Shown piece by piece: positions 35,213 through 44,051 of a stretch of 64,000 nt of DNA (positions are counted from its first letter, which is position 1; every line of letters begins with the position of its first letter). The stretch comes from HLUCCA09 sp965277275 (GTDB lineage Bacteria; Pseudomonadota; Alphaproteobacteria; Rhodobacterales; Rhodobacteraceae): contig CBDICG010000002.1 of the NCBI GenBank assembly GCA_965277275.1, forward strand, positions 2,046,001 to 2,110,000. Direction: 5' to 3'. The position numbers and the translations under genes are program-made. The notes under the pieces are model-generated. The model had not been told where the DNA came from and ran no database searches. It saw nothing but the letters and a program-made list of their open reading frames with translations.

Positions 35213-36160
35213 ATGACAACCACTATCGACTGGACCCCTGAAAACCTGACTTTCGGGTTTTTCGATCCCGAGAAGGCGCCTGTCGCGTCCATTGCCTCCG
35301 GGGAAGAGGTCATCTTCCACTGCCTGCCCGCCGCGACGCGTGGCGTGCTGCCCCCGGACGGAGAGGGCGTTTTGCCCGAGCATCTCGCCGCGCTGGATTA
35401 CCACGAGCCCCGGCAGGGCGCGACATCTCACATGGTGTCCGGCCCGGTCTACGTGGAGGGGGCCGCGCCCGGGGACGTCCTTGAGGTGGACATCCTCGAG
35501 GCTGTCCCGGCGCAAAGCTGGGGCTATACGGCGATCCGCCCGCTCCTCGGCGCGTTGCCGGAGGATTTCCCGGATCCCGAGCTCCTCCACATCCCGATCG
35601 ACCTGAAAAAGAACGTCTGCCGGATGCCGTGGGGGCTCGAGGTTCCGCTCGATCCCTTTTTCGGCATCATGGCCGTCGCACCGCCCAAAGCGTGGGGAAA
35701 GGTCGGCGCCGCGCAACCCCGTGCCTTCGGCGGCAACATGGATAACAAGGAGCTCAAGCCAGGCACGACGCTCTACCTGCCGGTCTTTGAGGAGGGCGCG
35801 CTCTTCATGGCCGGGGATGGCCACGGCTGCCAGGGCGACGGGGAGGTCTGCCTGACCGGTCTCGAGACGGCTATGACCGGCCGTTTCCGCCTGACGGTGC
35901 GCAAGGATATGACGCTCAAAACCCCCTTTGCCGAGAATGCGACGCAACTCATCTCGATGGCATTTCACGAGGATCTCGACGAGGCGATGCGGCGTGCCCT
36001 TCGCCAGATGATTGACGTGGTTTCCGAGCGGGCCGGGGTGAGTCGGGCTGAAGCCTACATGCTGCTCTCGCTCGCAGGCGATCTGCGCGTGTCACAGGTC
36101 GTCGATGGCGAGAAGGGGATCCACATGATGTTCGACAAGGCGCTTCTGACAGTGGGCTGA
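35213..36160 (+). CDS. Acetamidase/formamidase-family protein
   Basis: This 315-aa protein has the FmdA/AmdA layout: an N-terminal segment with SHMVSGPVYVEGAAPGDVLEV, a central GGNMDNKEL and the motif MAGDGHGCQGDGEVC, all diagnostic of the family. It hydrolyses short amides such as formamide or acetamide to ammonia and the acid in the cytosol. It follows the cysteine hydrolase by 127 bp, a gap that holds a palindrome, so it may have its own promoter. Together with the neighbouring amidohydrolases it would release formate and ammonia from a larger substrate. Confidence 0.92.
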   Translation: MTTTIDWTPENLTFGFFDPEKAPVASIASGEEVIFHCLPAATRGVLPPDGEGVLPEHLAALDYHEPRQGATSHMVSGPVYVEGAAPGDVLEVDILEAVPAQSWGYTAIRPLLGALPEDFPDPELLHIPIDLKKNVCRMPWGLEVPLDPFFGIMAVAPPKAWGKVGAAQPRAFGGNMDNKELKPGTTLYLPVFEEGALFMAGDGHGCQGDGEVCLTGLETAMTGRFRLTVRKDMTLKTPFAENATQLISMAFHEDLDEAMRRALRQMIDVVSERAGVSRAEAYMLLSLAGDLRVSQVVDGEKGIHMMFDKALLTVG

Positions 36161-36227
36161 TCCGCGACAGCGGCGTGCGCCAAGCGGTTCGGCAGCCAGG
36201 CCCGATCTCAGTTGCCCCGGCGAAACA

Positions 36228-36251
36228 CTCCTGACAGAATGCTGTCAGGAG
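36228..36251. promoter_or_regulatory. Perfect 10-bp inverted repeat, likely operator of the WYL regulator
   Basis: Arms CTCCTGACAG (36228-36237) and CTGTCAGGAG (36242-36251) are separated by four bases, 49 bases before the VOC gene start. There is no T-run. CTGACAG/CTGTCAG-type palindromes are typical in front of YafY-type WYL regulators paired with VOC genes, as far as I recall. Confidence 0.65.
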
Positions 36252-36300
36252 CCCTCGGCTATGGAGTGGATATCGCTCATTCAGCCAAAGAGGAAAGCCG

Positions 36301-36669
36301 ATGACCACCAATACCTGCGTCTGGTTCGAAATCCCCGTCTCCGATCTCGACCGTGCCCAAGGCTTCTATGCCGCGGTGCTCAAGACCGAGATGACCCGCT
36401 CCGACGAGGGCCCAAACCCGATGGTGACGTTCACCAGCATGGACGACGATGGCGTGAGCGGGCACCTCTACCCCGGCAAGCCCGCGGCGGCGGGCAGCGG
36501 GCCAACGATCCACCTTGCCGCCCCTGACGCGCTTGATGCCACTGCTGACCGCGTGCGCGAGGCGGGCGGTGAAGTGATCTCCGATCCCATAGAGATCCCC
36601 TTCGGCGCGTTCTTCTACGCGACGGATCCCGACGGCAACTCTATCGGCTTCTTCAGGTTCAAGGGCTGA
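36301..36669 (+). CDS. VOC-family (glyoxalase-like) protein
   Basis: This 122-aa single-domain protein of the vicinal oxygen chelate superfamily opens with WFEIPVSDLDRAQGFYAAVL and ends with FYATDPDGNSIGFFRF. Both halves of the beta-alpha-beta-beta-beta fold are present. Metal-binding residues are not complete by eye, so it may be a binding or resistance protein rather than an enzyme. It lies 5 bases before the WYL regulator gene and forms one operon with it behind the inverted repeat. Confidence 0.88.
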   Translation: MTTNTCVWFEIPVSDLDRAQGFYAAVLKTEMTRSDEGPNPMVTFTSMDDDGVSGHLYPGKPAAAGSGPTIHLAAPDALDATADRVREAGGEVISDPIEIPFGAFFYATDPDGNSIGFFRFKG

Positions 36670-36674
36670 TCGCG

Positions 36675-37358
36675 ATGCGGCGCGCCGATCGTCTCTACAG
36701 GCTGATCGATCTCCTGCGGGGCGGACAGCTGACGACGGCGCGCCGCCTTGCAAGCGAGTTGGAAGTCTCCGATCGCACGGTCTATCGCGACATCGCCGAC
36801 CTGATGGCGTCAGGCGTGCCGATCGAGGGGGAAGCTGGCGTCGGCTACGTGATGCGCCCGGGGTTCGACATCCCGCCCCTGATGTTCGATCGCGGCGAGA
36901 TTGCAGCGCTCGTCTCCGGGGCACGGCTTGTCGAGGCCTGGGGTGGTGTCGCGATGGCGCGCGCCGCGTCCGACGCGCTGACCAAAATCGCTGCGGTCGT
37001 CCCCGAAGAGATCGCGGATGCGGCGCGCAGTGCGGCCGTTCAAGCGTTTCCGAGCGCAGATCTCGCACCCGAAGACCGCGAGCGGCTCGACCTTCTCGAC
37101 GCCGCCATCCGCGATGCAACCGGGCTGAGCCTGCGCTACAAGGATGTCAGCGGTTCCGAAACAACGCGCGACGTGCTCCCGCTTGGGCTTGTATTCTGGG
37201 GCAAGGTCTGGACGCTCATCGCATGGTGCAATTTGCGGGATGACTTCCGCATGTTTCGCGTGGATCGCATTGCCGACGCGACCCTCACAGGAGGCTTTCG
37301 GCTCTCCGAGCACCAGACCCTCGCCGCGTTCTATGCCCGCGAGACGGGGTGCGCCTGA
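36675..37358 (+). CDS. YafY-type transcriptional regulator (HTH_11 + WYL domain)
   Basis: This 227-aa protein has an N-terminal HTH_11 domain (about 1-65; RADRLYRLIDLLRGG and ASELEVSDRTVYRDI) and a C-terminal WYL domain (about 130-215) with the characteristic strands LPLGLVFWGKVWTLIAWC and FRMFRVDRI. The usual WYL triplet reads WTL. It probably represses its own operon through the 36228-36251 inverted repeat. WYL regulators respond to nucleic acid fragments or small ligands; the signal here is unknown. Confidence 0.9.
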   Translation: MRRADRLYRLIDLLRGGQLTTARRLASELEVSDRTVYRDIADLMASGVPIEGEAGVGYVMRPGFDIPPLMFDRGEIAALVSGARLVEAWGGVAMARAASDALTKIAAVVPEEIADAARSAAVQAFPSADLAPEDRERLDLLDAAIRDATGLSLRYKDVSGSETTRDVLPLGLVFWGKVWTLIAWCNLRDDFRMFRVDRIADATLTGGFRLSEHQTLAAFYARETGCA

Positions 37359-38056
37359 GCGCCCGACGTTTCACCCGCGCGCAGCCTGTGCATGCCAGTC
37401 GATGCGTGCCGCTCCGAAGGCCACACCGTTCCTCCCCGGTGCCCCTTGCGGGCCCATGCCGCCACCTCCGACACCGGACGGATCATGACATAGGCCAAAG
37501 CGGCGCTAATCAGCGGGAAGGCATGGAAAGGGCTCGCGGCCCGGATGAACGTGGTCTTCCGCCGGCACGGCGGCACGTGGATCGCCGGACCCCGGGGCGT
37601 TGCCGTCCCGCCGGGCGAGGTCGCGTCCTTCCCGCTTGCCGAGATGGCTGGCGCAGAGAAGACGGTTGCCAGGGGCTGGCTGGAATGGCCAGATCAAGCC
37701 AACCGGGAAGCGAGCTTCGTGACGGCGGCGCAGAATCCCGCATTGGCCTGTCTGACGTGGAAAATGTCCACGGTAGGGTCTGTCGGCCGTTGGCTCTGAC
37801 CGACACGCGCGAGGGCTTGATCCAGAGACAGGCTGGACCGAAGACCAAGCTCATCTCGGCTGGCGAATGTCTCGATGGTCAGGCGGAGGGAGGGCTTTGC
37901 CGAGCTGGACGGCGGCATTTTCGAGTGTGCAGGCAGAACGAGAGTTCATGCTCGGGGCCCTGTGGCCTCGACAAAGCGGTGCGTTCTGGCGGGCGCGGCG
38001 GGCGGGTGCCCGTAACACTTGTCGGTCGACACCTAAGCCACTTACGCAGAGTGGGT
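37359..38056. other. Gene-poor stretch of about 700 bp
   Basis: No recognisable gene, IS end or tRNA is seen between the WYL regulator and the TRAP operon terminator. Short frames exist on both strands (for example 37545-37799 plus and 37694-37918 minus) without clear start signals. The stretch may be decayed coding DNA. Confidence 0.5.
37545..37799 (+). CDS. Doubtful small ORF
   Basis: This 84-codon frame starts MNVVFRRHGGTWIAGPRG and ends with TWKMSTVGSVGRWL. No family is recognised and no good ribosome binding site is seen before the ATG. The amino acid mix is reasonable for a protein in the first 60 residues, so it may be a remnant of a longer gene. It is included only because it is the best candidate in an otherwise empty stretch. 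Confidence 0.2.
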   Translation: MNVVFRRHGGTWIAGPRGVAVPPGEVASFPLAEMAGAEKTVARGWLEWPDQANREASFVTAAQNPALACLTWKMSTVGSVGRWL

Positions 38057-38081
38057 CGGGCCACCCACGCGGGGTGGCCCG
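38057..38081 (-). terminator. Hairpin after the TRAP transporter operon
   Basis: Perfect 10-bp arms CGGGCCACCC and GGGTGGCCCG with a 5-base loop begin 11 bases after the DctP stop codon. There is no strong T-run on the minus strand, so it may end transcription inefficiently or protect the mRNA end. Confidence 0.6.
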
Positions 38082-38091
38082 GTTCCTGGAG

Positions 38092-39081
38092 TTAGCCTCC
38101 CAGAGCGGCCTGGAAGCGCTCAAGGTATTCCGTCGCTTCGGGCTGGTCCGTCAGGATCACGTCCCAGCTGTTGCGCGCGGCGTCCATCAGGGGGCCCATC
38201 TCGGGCTCGATGATCTCGACACCCATCTCGCGCGCCGTTTCCATGCCAGCGTCCGCGAGCCCGTCATGCGCTTCGATGCCGACGGCGATGGCTTCTGTGG
38301 CGGCGGTCTGGATCAGCTCCTGCACATCGGCAGGCAGGGCCTGCCACCAGCTGTCCGACAACACCATGACCGTGGTCGACTGGTGTGCCTTGGTCATCGT
38401 GTACGAGGTGACAACCTCGACGAACTTGTCAGCAACCAGCGCGTCCGGGCTGATCTCGATGGCGTCGACCACGTTGTTCTGAAGCGCCATGAAGAGCTCG
38501 CCATATGACATCGGCGTCGGCTGCGTTCCCATGGCCTTGTACGCCTCGACGAAGCCGGGTGTGGGCAGGACGCGAATCTTGAGGCCTTCCATGTCATCGA
38601 TCCCGCCAACGCGGGCCGGATCCTTCGACGCCACGGAGCGCTCGTAGATCGAACCGAAGCCAAGACCATACATGCCGTATTCGCCCAGCAGATCGAGCAT
38701 CTCACGGCCCATGTCGCTTTGCAGAATCTCGTAGGCCTGGCTCTTGTCCTCGAAGAGGTACGGCAGCGAGAGCACGCGGTAGGCCGGAACGATCGTTTCC
38801 AGGGTGGAGCCCCCGACGAAGCCGCCGGTCAGAATGCCGGTCCGCATGGACTGGATCGCACGGCCCTCGTTGCCGGCCGCGCCGCAGCACTGGATCTCGA
38901 CAGCGATGTCACCGTCCGAGCGTTCCTCGACCAGCCGCTTGAACTCGTTGAGCGTGACTTGGTAGGGGCTCTGATCGCTCAGAACGTGCGCCATGGTCAT
39001 CGAATAGGTCTGCGCGCTGGCGGCTCCCGCCGTCAGTGCCGCAGCCGCGGCCAGTCCCAGAAGGTGTCGCGTGAAGCTCAT
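38092..39081 (-). CDS. dctP: TRAP transporter substrate-binding protein (DctP family)
   Basis: This 329-aa periplasmic binding protein has a signal peptide (cleavage near GAASAQT, about residue 24). The DctP fold is seen in motifs such as VEIQCCGAAGNEG in the early region, GLKIRVLPTPGFVEAYKAMGTQP and ELFMALQNNVVDAIE; the last is a typical ligand-orienting segment. The substrate arginine is probably the one in LKIRV. It is the last gene of a dctQ-dctM-dctP operon, which is an unusual gene order. The ligand is likely an organic acid, and the regulon site upstream of dctQ links it to the catabolic island. Confidence 0.93.
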   Translation of the reverse strand: MSFTRHLLGLAAAAALTAGAASAQTYSMTMAHVLSDQSPYQVTLNEFKRLVEERSDGDIAVEIQCCGAAGNEGRAIQSMRTGILTGGFVGGSTLETIVPAYRVLSLPYLFEDKSQAYEILQSDMGREMLDLLGEYGMYGLGFGSIYERSVASKDPARVGGIDDMEGLKIRVLPTPGFVEAYKAMGTQPTPMSYGELFMALQNNVVDAIEISPDALVADKFVEVVTSYTMTKAHQSTTVMVLSDSWWQALPADVQELIQTAATEAIAVGIEAHDGLADAGMETAREMGVEIIEPEMGPLMDAARNSWDVILTDQPEATEYLERFQAALGG

Positions 39082-39108
39082 GGTATCTCTCCCTGTTGGT
39101 AATTTTGG

Positions 39109-40380
39109 CTAGCGGAGCAGTGCGAGCGACAAGCCCGGCACGTAGGTGATGATCATCAGGTTGGCGAACAGGACCATCAGGAACACCGCAAGCGGGCGCA
39201 TCAGCTGCTCCATGCTGATGCGCGCTATTCCGCACGCGATGAACAGGTTTACCCCGACCGGTGGAGTCACCATCCCCACAGCCAGGTTTACGATCATGAT
39301 CAGGCCGAAATGCACCGGGTCGATGCCGTAGCTGACAGCGATGGGCGACAGGATCGGTCCAAGGATCACGATGGCGGCGAACGTCTCCATGAACATGCCG
39401 ACGATCAGCAGGAACACGTTGACGAGCAGCAGGAAATAGATCGGGTTGTCGGTGATCGTGGTCAGCAACTGCCCGAGCTGCTGGGGCGCGCGCAACAGGT
39501 GCAGCGCAAAGGCGAACATGGCCGCGAATGCCACGATGATCATCACCACCGAAGATGTGACGGCGGCACTTGCGAAGATGCGGGGCAGGTCGCGCAGCCT
39601 AAGATCGCCGTAGATCACGACGCCAAGCAGGAGCGCGTAGAACACGGCAACGACGGCGGCCTCCGTAGCCGTAAAGATGCCACCGAAGATGCCGCCAAGA
39701 ATGATCACCGGCATAAGGAGGGAAAGCGATGCGCGCCAGAAGGCGTGCCCGACTTCGCGCGCCCACGGGCCGAAACGGAACGGGACGCGCTCGCCGTAGC
39801 CCATCACCCATGCCATCAGGATCGCCGTTGTCATGAGCGAGATGCCGATCATGAGGCCGGGCAGAAAGCCTGCGATGAACAGGTCTGTGATCGACACGCC
39901 GGTGATGACGCCATAGATCACCATGGCCACGGACGGCGGAATGATAACCCCCAGCTCGCCCGACGAAGCCGTTGTTGCAGCGCTGAATGGCCGGGGGTAT
40001 TTCTGCTTCTCCATTTCCGGGATCAGCATCGAGCCGACCGCCGCCGCCGTTGCGGCGGACGAGCCCGAGATCGTGGCGAACAGCATCGAGGTCATGACCA
40101 CCGCGATGGCCAGACCACCGCGGACCCAGCTCACAAGAGCTTTGGCGAAGGCGACGAGACGCTCGGCGATCCCGCCGTGCTGCATCAGCTTGCCTGCCAG
40201 CACGTAGAGCGGCAGAGCCATGAGTGCGAAGCTGTCCAACGCGTCAAAGACGACCTGGGGGATCGCAATGAACGGGATCCCCCGGTCGACCAGCGTCACG
40301 AGCGACGCCATGCCGAGCGCAATTGCGATCGGTACGCTGGCGACAAAGAGCACAAGGAGGGCGATGATCAACAACGGCAT
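39109..40380 (-). CDS. dctM: TRAP transporter large permease (DctM family)
   Basis: This 423-aa protein has about 12-13 hydrophobic segments over the full length of the DctM family. Conserved stretches include MLFATISGSSAATAAAVGSM, AATTASSGELGVIIPPSV and the late VGMVTPPVGVNLF. It couples sodium-driven transport to DctP delivery in the inner membrane. It starts 4 bases after the DctQ stop, and the DctP gene follows 27 bases later. Confidence 0.95.
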   Translation of the reverse strand: MPLLIIALLVLFVASVPIAIALGMASLVTLVDRGIPFIAIPQVVFDALDSFALMALPLYVLAGKLMQHGGIAERLVAFAKALVSWVRGGLAIAVVMTSMLFATISGSSAATAAAVGSMLIPEMEKQKYPRPFSAATTASSGELGVIIPPSVAMVIYGVITGVSITDLFIAGFLPGLMIGISLMTTAILMAWVMGYGERVPFRFGPWAREVGHAFWRASLSLLMPVIILGGIFGGIFTATEAAVVAVFYALLLGVVIYGDLRLRDLPRIFASAAVTSSVVMIIVAFAAMFAFALHLLRAPQQLGQLLTTITDNPIYFLLLVNVFLLIVGMFMETFAAIVILGPILSPIAVSYGIDPVHFGLIMIVNLAVGMVTPPVGVNLFIACGIARISMEQLMRPLAVFLMVLFANLMIITYVPGLSLALLR

Positions 40381-40384
40381 GGTA

Positions 40385-40891
40385 TCAGTCCGTCGGGGCG
40401 TGATCGGCGGCGAAACGAATATCGCGGTCGAGCGACAGGGTTTCCGCGATCAGCGCGAGCGAGTTGAGGATCATCAGCGCCATGCCGACGGGCATCGCCC
40501 AATACACGTAGTCTTTTCGGATGCCGAGCACCGGGCTGCGCTCGGTGCGCCCAAGTTCGAGAAAGTCGAGCCCCACCCACACGAGGAGCCCGAAAAAGGC
40601 CATGCACATCAGCATGACCGCGTACCGGAGCGGGACGCCCGCCTTGGCAGGTAGTTTGCGGATACCGAACTCAAGTGCGATCATGCGCGCGTGGCGCACC
40701 CCGATGGCCGCCCCGAGAAACACCATCCAGATCAGCGTGTAGCGGGCGAGTTCCTCGGTCCATGGAGCCGAGATGTTGATCCCGGCCGCCGTGAGCACGA
40801 AGCGCACAAGCACTTGAAACATGACGCAAAACGCGACGAAGGCGAGTAGGAGACCGACGATCAGGGTGAGGCCCGTGTTGACCCGATCCAC
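40385..40891 (-). CDS. dctQ: TRAP transporter small permease (DctQ family)
   Basis: This 168-aa protein has four transmembrane helices and the family signature around WTEELARYTLIWMVFLGAAI followed by R-x-x-R-H-like residues (VRHARMIALE). It partners DctM. It is the first gene of the TRAP operon; a PcaR-type 15-bp site lies 43 bases upstream of its start. Confidence 0.93.
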   Translation of the reverse strand: MDRVNTGLTLIVGLLLAFVAFCVMFQVLVRFVLTAAGINISAPWTEELARYTLIWMVFLGAAIGVRHARMIALEFGIRKLPAKAGVPLRYAVMLMCMAFFGLLVWVGLDFLELGRTERSPVLGIRKDYVYWAMPVGMALMILNSLALIAETLSLDRDIRFAADHAPTD

Positions 40892-40933
40892 AATGGAGAC
40901 AAAGCTTTTGATCTCTCAGCCCCACTGCTGATT

Positions 40934-40948
40934 GTGCGCTATGCGCCC
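40934..40948 (-). promoter_or_regulatory. Putative IclR/PcaR-type operator upstream of dctQ (site E)
   Basis: Read on the minus strand the site is GGGCGCATAGCGCAC followed by AATC. It agrees with the island consensus GTTCRCATANCGCAC at 13 of 15 positions; the first GTT is the weak part. Confidence 0.6.
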
Positions 40949-41046
40949 AGAAGTGCGCAAATCAAGGGTATGCGGATTCCCGCGATGCACGCAAACTCTA
41001 ATTTCCGGCACGTCACTGTTTTTCCGGCCACGCGCGCCGGACGAGC

Positions 41047-41943
41047 TTACCCGGCATTGGCCGGGTCGATGACCCATTCCGCCAGTTCCCTGTGCGTTGC
41101 GAACCAGACGTCCCCGCGTGCGACGGCGTGTGCAATCAGCTGGTCCAGGATCCAGATGCGGGAGCGGTAGCCAATGACGAACGGGTGAAAGACAAGCTGG
41201 CACACGCCGCCTTCCTCGTAGGCCGCGTCGAACTCGCGGCGAAAGATGTCGAACACCGCTTCTGGCGATGTCCATGGCCGGGTGGGCGGCTCGCGGTTGA
41301 ACAGAAGGTAGACGGCGTCGTCGCGCACCCAATCCACCGGAATCTCGACGACCCCCGTCGGTTCCCCGCGCGAGACCAACTCGTAGCAACTGTCGTCGGC
41401 CATCATCGAGCTGTCGTAGAGAAACCCGAGTTCGGCGACCAATTCGATTGTATGGGCGCTGATGTCCCAGTTCGCCGCGCGATGGCCGACAGGCATGGCG
41501 CCTGTCATCCGGGCCAGTGCATCGCGGGCGCGCAGCATCAGGTCGCGCTCCGTCTCGCGGTCGAGCAGCGAGGTATTCTCGTGGATCCAGCCGTGGACGC
41601 CGATCTCGTGTCCAGCGTCACTGATGGGGGCGAGGGCCTTCGGGTCGATGAGTCCGGCCACCGCGGGTACGAAGAAACTGGCCCGAACGTCGTGCCTCGC
41701 AAGGGTCCGCAGGATGCGCGGCACTCCCGTGCGCCGCCCGAACTCACCCCAGGCGAGGCGGCCGATCGCGGCGCGGCCTGTCCCCATCTCGAATGTCTCG
41801 TGGTCGCAGTCGAAGGACAGGGCGACGGCGCAGCGCGCCCCGTTCGGCCAGCGCGCGGGCGTCAGCGCCCGGCCAGCCCGGACGACCTCGACCCGGGCGC
41901 GCCAGTCTTGCTCCGGCGTGTCCCAGGGCCGATCCCGGTTCAT
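41047..41943 (-). CDS. Polysaccharide deacetylase-family hydrolase (PuuE/cyclic imidase-like)
   Basis: This 298-aa protein has the NodB homology fold: SFDCDHETFE at the first metal/catalytic position, then HEIGVHGWIHENTSLL carrying the HxxxH motif, and a late strand with FHPFVIG. There is no signal peptide, so it is cytosolic. This fits the PuuE/HpPgdA subgroup, which includes allantoinase and cyclic imide hydrolases, better than secreted chitin or peptidoglycan deacetylases. It is the last gene of the nine-gene ABC operon and overlaps the aminotransferase gene by four bases. Ring-opening or deacylation of a nitrogenous substrate is a reasonable guess. Confidence 0.85.
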   Translation of the reverse strand: MNRDRPWDTPEQDWRARVEVVRAGRALTPARWPNGARCAVALSFDCDHETFEMGTGRAAIGRLAWGEFGRRTGVPRILRTLARHDVRASFFVPAVAGLIDPKALAPISDAGHEIGVHGWIHENTSLLDRETERDLMLRARDALARMTGAMPVGHRAANWDISAHTIELVAELGFLYDSSMMADDSCYELVSRGEPTGVVEIPVDWVRDDAVYLLFNREPPTRPWTSPEAVFDIFRREFDAAYEEGGVCQLVFHPFVIGYRSRIWILDQLIAHAVARGDVWFATHRELAEWVIDPANAG

Positions 41944-43325
41944 GTCGGCAGCACCTCGTGGAGAGCGTCACGCAGGGTGCGCGCAACGATGTCGACCTCG
42001 TCGGGTGTGATGCAGAGCGGGGGCGCGAACCCGATCATGTTCCCCTCGGGCATCGCGCGAGCAATGACACCGCGCTTGAGCATAGCCTCCGACACTGCCG
42101 GGCCGATTGTCATCGGCGCGAACCACGTCCCAGCCGCTGGATCCTCCATGAGTTCGACCGCTGCCATCAGGCCGACGCCGCGCACCTCGGCGACGTTCGG
42201 GTGATCGCCCACCGCCTCCTGAAGCTTGCCAAGCATGTAGGGCCCTGTCTCGGCGGCGTTGGCCACAAGGCCCATGCTGTCCACCAGATCGAGCGTGGCG
42301 ACACCGGCCGCGGCACTTACCGGATGGGCGGAATACGTCCAGCCGTGGCCCAGCGGGCCGTGATCATCCGTCCCTTGCGCGATCACGTCGAAGACGCGCT
42401 TCGAGAGGATCGAGCCCGAGAGCGGCGCGTAGGCCGAGGTCAGCCCTTTCGCGATCGTCATGAAATCCGGCGTCATGCCATAGGTCGTGCTGCCGAACAT
42501 CTCGCCCGTGCGCCCGAAGCCAGTGACAACCTCGTCGGCGATCAGCAGGATGTCGTGGCGTGTCAGAACCTCCTGCACGCGGGCCCAGTAGCCGTCTGGT
42601 GGCGGAATGATGCCGCCGGTGCCGAGGATCGGTTCGCCGACGAAGGCGGCGACGGTCTCTGCCCCCTCCCGCGCAATCAGATCCTCCAACTGTGCGATCA
42701 GGTGATCGAGAAACTGCGCTTCGGTCATGTCGCGGTCGGGGCGCCGCAGATAGTGCGGCGCATCGACATGCAGGAAATCCGCGAGCGGCAGGTTGAACCG
42801 CGCATGGTAGCTGGCAAGACCCGTCATCGAGCCGGACACCAGACCGGAGCCATGATAGGCGCGCCAGCGGCTGATGATCTTGCGCTTCTCGGGTTTGCCG
42901 CGCAGCACGTTGTAATGCCACGCAAGCTTGACGTTCGTCTCGTTTGCGTCAGAGCCCGACAGCCCGAAATAGACGCGTGACATGTGCGCTGGCGCCCGGT
43001 CGATCACCATCTTGGCCAGACGGATCGCGGGCTCGTTTCCGTGTCCGGCGAAGGAATGGAAGTACGACAGCGCGTGCGCCTGCTGCGCGATGGCGTCCGC
43101 GATCTCTGAGCGGCCATAGCCTGCGTTCACGCAATAGAGCGCCGCGAAGCTGTCGAGTATGCGGTTGCCGTCCCTGTCGGTGACATAGACGCCGTCGCCC
43201 CCGGTGATGATGCGCCCCGGCACGTCCCCGCGCACATGTTTGCCGTGATGGGTCGTGGGATGCATGAAGTAGTCGCGATCCCAGGCGGCGAGTTCGTCGT
43301 TGATCAGTGCAGCGTCGGCATTCAT
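41940..43325 (-). CDS. Class III PLP-dependent aminotransferase
   Basis: This 461-aa protein has the fold-type I layout of omega-amino acid/pyruvate aminotransferases. Visible are YFHSFAGHGNEPAIRLA, FGLSGSDANETNVKLAW for the phosphate cup, LIADEVVTGFGRTG with the aspartate pairing the pyridine nitrogen, and the Schiff-base lysine in TIAKGLTSAYAPLSG. It acts in the cytosol, probably taking the amino group from an omega-amine or beta-amino acid. It overlaps both neighbours by four bases, so translation is coupled with the SDR and deacetylase genes. Confidence 0.93.
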   Translation of the reverse strand: MNADAALINDELAAWDRDYFMHPTTHHGKHVRGDVPGRIITGGDGVYVTDRDGNRILDSFAALYCVNAGYGRSEIADAIAQQAHALSYFHSFAGHGNEPAIRLAKMVIDRAPAHMSRVYFGLSGSDANETNVKLAWHYNVLRGKPEKRKIISRWRAYHGSGLVSGSMTGLASYHARFNLPLADFLHVDAPHYLRRPDRDMTEAQFLDHLIAQLEDLIAREGAETVAAFVGEPILGTGGIIPPPDGYWARVQEVLTRHDILLIADEVVTGFGRTGEMFGSTTYGMTPDFMTIAKGLTSAYAPLSGSILSKRVFDVIAQGTDDHGPLGHGWTYSAHPVSAAAGVATLDLVDSMGLVANAAETGPYMLGKLQEAVGDHPNVAEVRGVGLMAAVELMEDPAAGTWFAPMTIGPAVSEAMLKRGVIARAMPEGNMIGFAPPLCITPDEVDIVARTLRDALHEVLPT

Positions 43326-44023
43326 ACGAGGCTCTCCAGACGGGTATTGGCAATGAATTCCGGCACACTCGCCTGATTTGGCAGGGCAAGGGTGAAGGCG
43401 ACGATATCGGCCACCGTTGCAGGGCTCAGGCGGTCGTGTTTCGGAGTGACGCCGGGAAGATTGGCGATGAGATCAGTGTCGATCGCGCCGGGGCAGAGTG
43501 CCGTGGCCCGCACCCCATCGTCCCAGCCCTCGAATCTGACGGCCTGCGTCATGGCGACGAGGGCGTGCTTGGTCATCGAATAACCAATGGATGTGCCCTG
43601 CCGGAATCGCTTGGCATCGGTCGACGCGATGTTGATCACCCTACCGGATCCGGTCGCCTTGAGATGCGGCAGCGCGGCCCGGATCAGCCGAAACGGCGCC
43701 TTCACGTTCACGGCCCAGAGCGCGTCGAGATCCTCCTCGGAGCCCTGGGAAAAGTCGACCATGCGCAGGATCCCGGCATTGTTGACGAGCGCGTCGATCC
43801 TGCCAAAGGCCTCGACGGTCGCGTCGACCCACCGGGGTGCGCTCTCGGGATCTGTCGCGTCGAAGGGGAAGGCGCGCAGTGTCTCCGGGTCGGCCCCGAA
43901 GCGCTCTGCCTGGCCCACATCGCGCAGACCTAGCGACAGGCACCACCCCTCCGCAAGCAATTTCGCCGTGATCGCCGCGCCGAGCCCGCGCCCGCCACCC
44001 GACACCATCGCGACCTTCGCCAT
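43322..44023 (-). CDS. SDR-family oxidoreductase
   Basis: This 233-aa classical short-chain dehydrogenase has the nucleotide motif GGGRGLGAAI near the N-terminus, VNNAG in the middle and catalytic YSMTK, with the serine in INIAST. ATG 44023 gives a normal start (MAKVAMVSGGGRG); longer frames upstream are antisense noise. It lies 28 bases after the second SDR gene of the operon. The substrate is probably a hydroxy acid or ketone intermediate of the pathway. Confidence 0.9.
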   Translation of the reverse strand: MAKVAMVSGGGRGLGAAITAKLLAEGWCLSLGLRDVGQAERFGADPETLRAFPFDATDPESAPRWVDATVEAFGRIDALVNNAGILRMVDFSQGSEEDLDALWAVNVKAPFRLIRAALPHLKATGSGRVINIASTDAKRFRQGTSIGYSMTKHALVAMTQAVRFEGWDDGVRATALCPGAIDTDLIANLPGVTPKHDRLSPATVADIVAFTLALPNQASVPEFIANTRLESLV

Positions 44024-44051
44024 ACCTTGCCCCTTCCGTCCACCCGGGTCG

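Noticed and set aside
37359..38091. Insertion sequence remnant
   Set aside because: No transposase motif, terminal inverted repeats or target duplication could be seen.
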